Assembly (NCBI GenBank): GCA_017937685.1
Contig: JAGBDD010000001.1
Location: 1 to 36,818 of the forward strand
DNA from: Thermoguttaceae bacterium
GTDB taxonomy: Bacteria > Planctomycetota > Planctomycetia > Pirellulales > Thermoguttaceae
DNA: 36,818 nt
Direction: 5' to 3'
The position numbers were made by a program, and so were the translations under genes. Under the pieces are notes generated by a model. The model was not told where the DNA came from and ran no database searches. It saw only the letters and a program-made list of their open reading frames with translations. This document shows, piece by piece, positions 36,620 to 36,818 of this stretch. Every line of letters starts with the position of its first letter. Position 1 is the stretch's first letter.

Positions 36620-36787
36620 TTAGACGGTGAAGCGAGAGTTGCGTTCGCAGTTGGCGTTCCGATACTCGTTCTCGCTTCCCTAGGGGCGTTAATTCGCTCG
36701 AGAAAATACCGACTAAAAATTTGTGAGGTTGCAATTTGGTTGCGAGCCGTCGTTGGAAGTAGCGTTTCCGACGACGGCTCGCTTTTT
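36620..36787 (+). ncRNA. Possible small RNA ending in a strong terminator
   Basis: TATAAT at 36609-36614 (no good -35) precedes a stretch with a nine-pair stem GAAGCGAGA/TCTCGCTTC (36629-36678), ending in a terminator with arms of about 15 bases (GCGAGCCGTCGT...ACGACGGCTCGC, 36742-36782) and TTTTT. No open frame with a ribosome binding site is seen. The terminator is convincing; the RNA itself is inferred. Confidence 0.4.
36742..36787 (+). terminator. Strong intrinsic terminator
   Basis: Arms GCGAGCCGTCGT and ACGACGGCTCGC, extended inward by GGAA/TTCC, are followed by five Ts on the plus strand. Confidence 0.8.
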
Positions 36788-36818
36788 GCACGACGCAAAA
36801 CGTTTAAAAATTGCCGAC

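Noticed and set aside
1..36818. CRISPR array
   Set aside because: Direct repeats found are few, in coding turns or promoter regions, without regular unique spacers, and no cas gene is visible.

Overview
The window looks like a piece of a Planctomycetota chromosome. The best single clue is the 4,478-residue surface protein on the minus strand (5256-18692). It opens with the planctomycete-type N-terminal signature LExLEERALLA and carries cell-surface modules typical of that phylum: FnIII, PPC, CSLREA-like and right-handed beta-helix modules, CARDB, and RHS/YD repeats. Genus and species cannot be read from the sequence.

Layout. (1) 1-1600: a tyrosine recombinase on the minus strand, with 10-bp tandem repeats beside its 3' end and a promoter abutting a terminator hairpin at its 5' end. 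(2) 2034-5243: a plus-strand three-gene defence operon of the ABC-three-component (ABC-3C) type: a PD-(D/E)XK nuclease effector, a small middle component, and a Rad50/SMC-like ATPase whose reading frame shifts at an A7 run. (3) 5256-18692: the giant RHS/beta-helix protein, with its own sigma70-like promoter and a broken csrA-like gene just upstream. (4) 19234-31797: a dense minus-strand train of about 28 small, mostly acidic and mostly unknown genes, many overlapping by 1-14 bases. Inside it are a tandem array of ArdA-type antirestriction proteins (three of the seven copies are degraded or shortened), several DpnD/PcfM-like small proteins, two other tandemly duplicated families, and a class II tRNA with a CUA (amber) anticodon. 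(5) 31894-33799: a small gene followed upstream by an AbiEi/AbiEii type IV toxin-antitoxin pair with a clear promoter and palindromic candidate operators. (6) 34115-36818: three further small genes, two near-identical terminators, and about 1.1 kb of non-coding DNA with strong promoters and well-formed RNA folds.

How it fits together. A recombinase, an ABC-3C nuclease system, AbiE, many ArdA paralogues and a suppressor tRNA within 37 kb suggest a mobile or formerly mobile island carrying defence and counter-defence genes. The giant RHS gene may be part of it or a host gene beside it. The most striking points are the amber-suppressor tRNA, which is preceded by two well-initiated mini-ORFs that each hit UAG within a few codons; the ArdA array; and the recurrent single in-frame stops and A7 frameshifts among the small genes. 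These lesions could reflect decay, recoding or homopolymer assembly error. All family assignments come from reading motifs by eye; no search was run.
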